From: Liolophura sinensis
Lineage: Eukaryota > Mollusca > Polyplacophora > Chitonida > Chitonidae
NCBI RefSeq assembly: GCF_032854445.1
Contig: NC_088298.1
Coordinates: forward strand, 18,993,976-19,057,975
Direction: 5' to 3'
Length of the DNA stretch: 64,000 bases
The DNA itself is not shown here. Positions within the stretch are counted from its first letter, which is position 1. More notes on this DNA, generated by a model. It ran no database searches, was not told where the DNA came from, and worked only from the letters and a program-made list of their open reading frames with translations.

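Larger units (their letters stand above)
40745..63820 (+). other. Introns of the second Ig block and acidic region
   Basis: Main gaps: 40745-41190, 41335-42189, 42275-42944, 43126-43581, 43886-44476, 44751-45260, 45349-45801, 45932-46729, 46867-47335, 47502-47831, 47979-48661, 48854-49511, 49706-50761, 50892-52370, 52558-53122, 53341-53875, 54051-54646, 57500-58362, 58581-58998, 59500-60001, 61873-62541 and 63359-63820. Beyond listed repeats I see only A/T-rich unique sequence. Confidence 0.65.

Overview
The window is one stretch of a very large animal gene on the + strand. It is open at both ends. I assemble about 70 exons that splice in a consistent reading frame from base 1 to base 64000, giving roughly 17.7 kb of coding sequence (about 5,900 residues, 28 percent of the window). 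Exon lengths and intron phases agree at every junction except inside two exons that carry small indels. I see no convincing gene on the - strand.

The product is a titin-like giant muscle protein of the invertebrate Sallimus/kettin type. Layout: (1) 1-5214, spectrin-like alpha-helical exons, all but one junction in phase 0; (2) 5990-16877, eight I-set Ig domains with basic linkers; (3) 17463-30014, a 195-residue Pro/Lys-rich PEVK-like exon, then a cassette array of four similar Ig exons alternating with proline-rich linker exons, then four more Ig domains; (4) 31436-38928, a second PEVK-like run of small exons that nearly all begin and end in phase 2, so they can be skipped without changing frame; (5) 40503-54864, Ig domains beginning with kettin-like ones; (6) 55075-64000, very long Glu/Val/Thr/Pro-rich exons (1,989, 1,871 and 817 bp) punctuated by Ig domains. 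I count 29 Ig domains. The expected role is an elastic sarcomeric filament running from the Z-disc into the I-band. No FN3 or kinase domain lies in this window.

The organism is probably a lophotrochozoan, most likely a mollusc. The introns carry about twenty copies of a tRNA-derived SINE whose tail ends in a TACGGCGTAAAACACCAAT motif plus an AAATA tail. I associate that tail with mollusc and brachiopod genomes. This is recognition from memory, not a search.

The most unusual points are: spectrin repeats joined in frame to a titin-like Ig array, which recalls the vertebrate CCDC141-TTN neighbourhood; an intronic tandem array made from the 3' end of a coding exon together with its splice donor; two Ig exons broken by single- or two-base indels; duplicated exon cassettes that record how the gene grew; a terminal-inverted-repeat element carrying an unrecognised zinc-finger-like reading frame; and several unrelated minisatellites next to splice sites.
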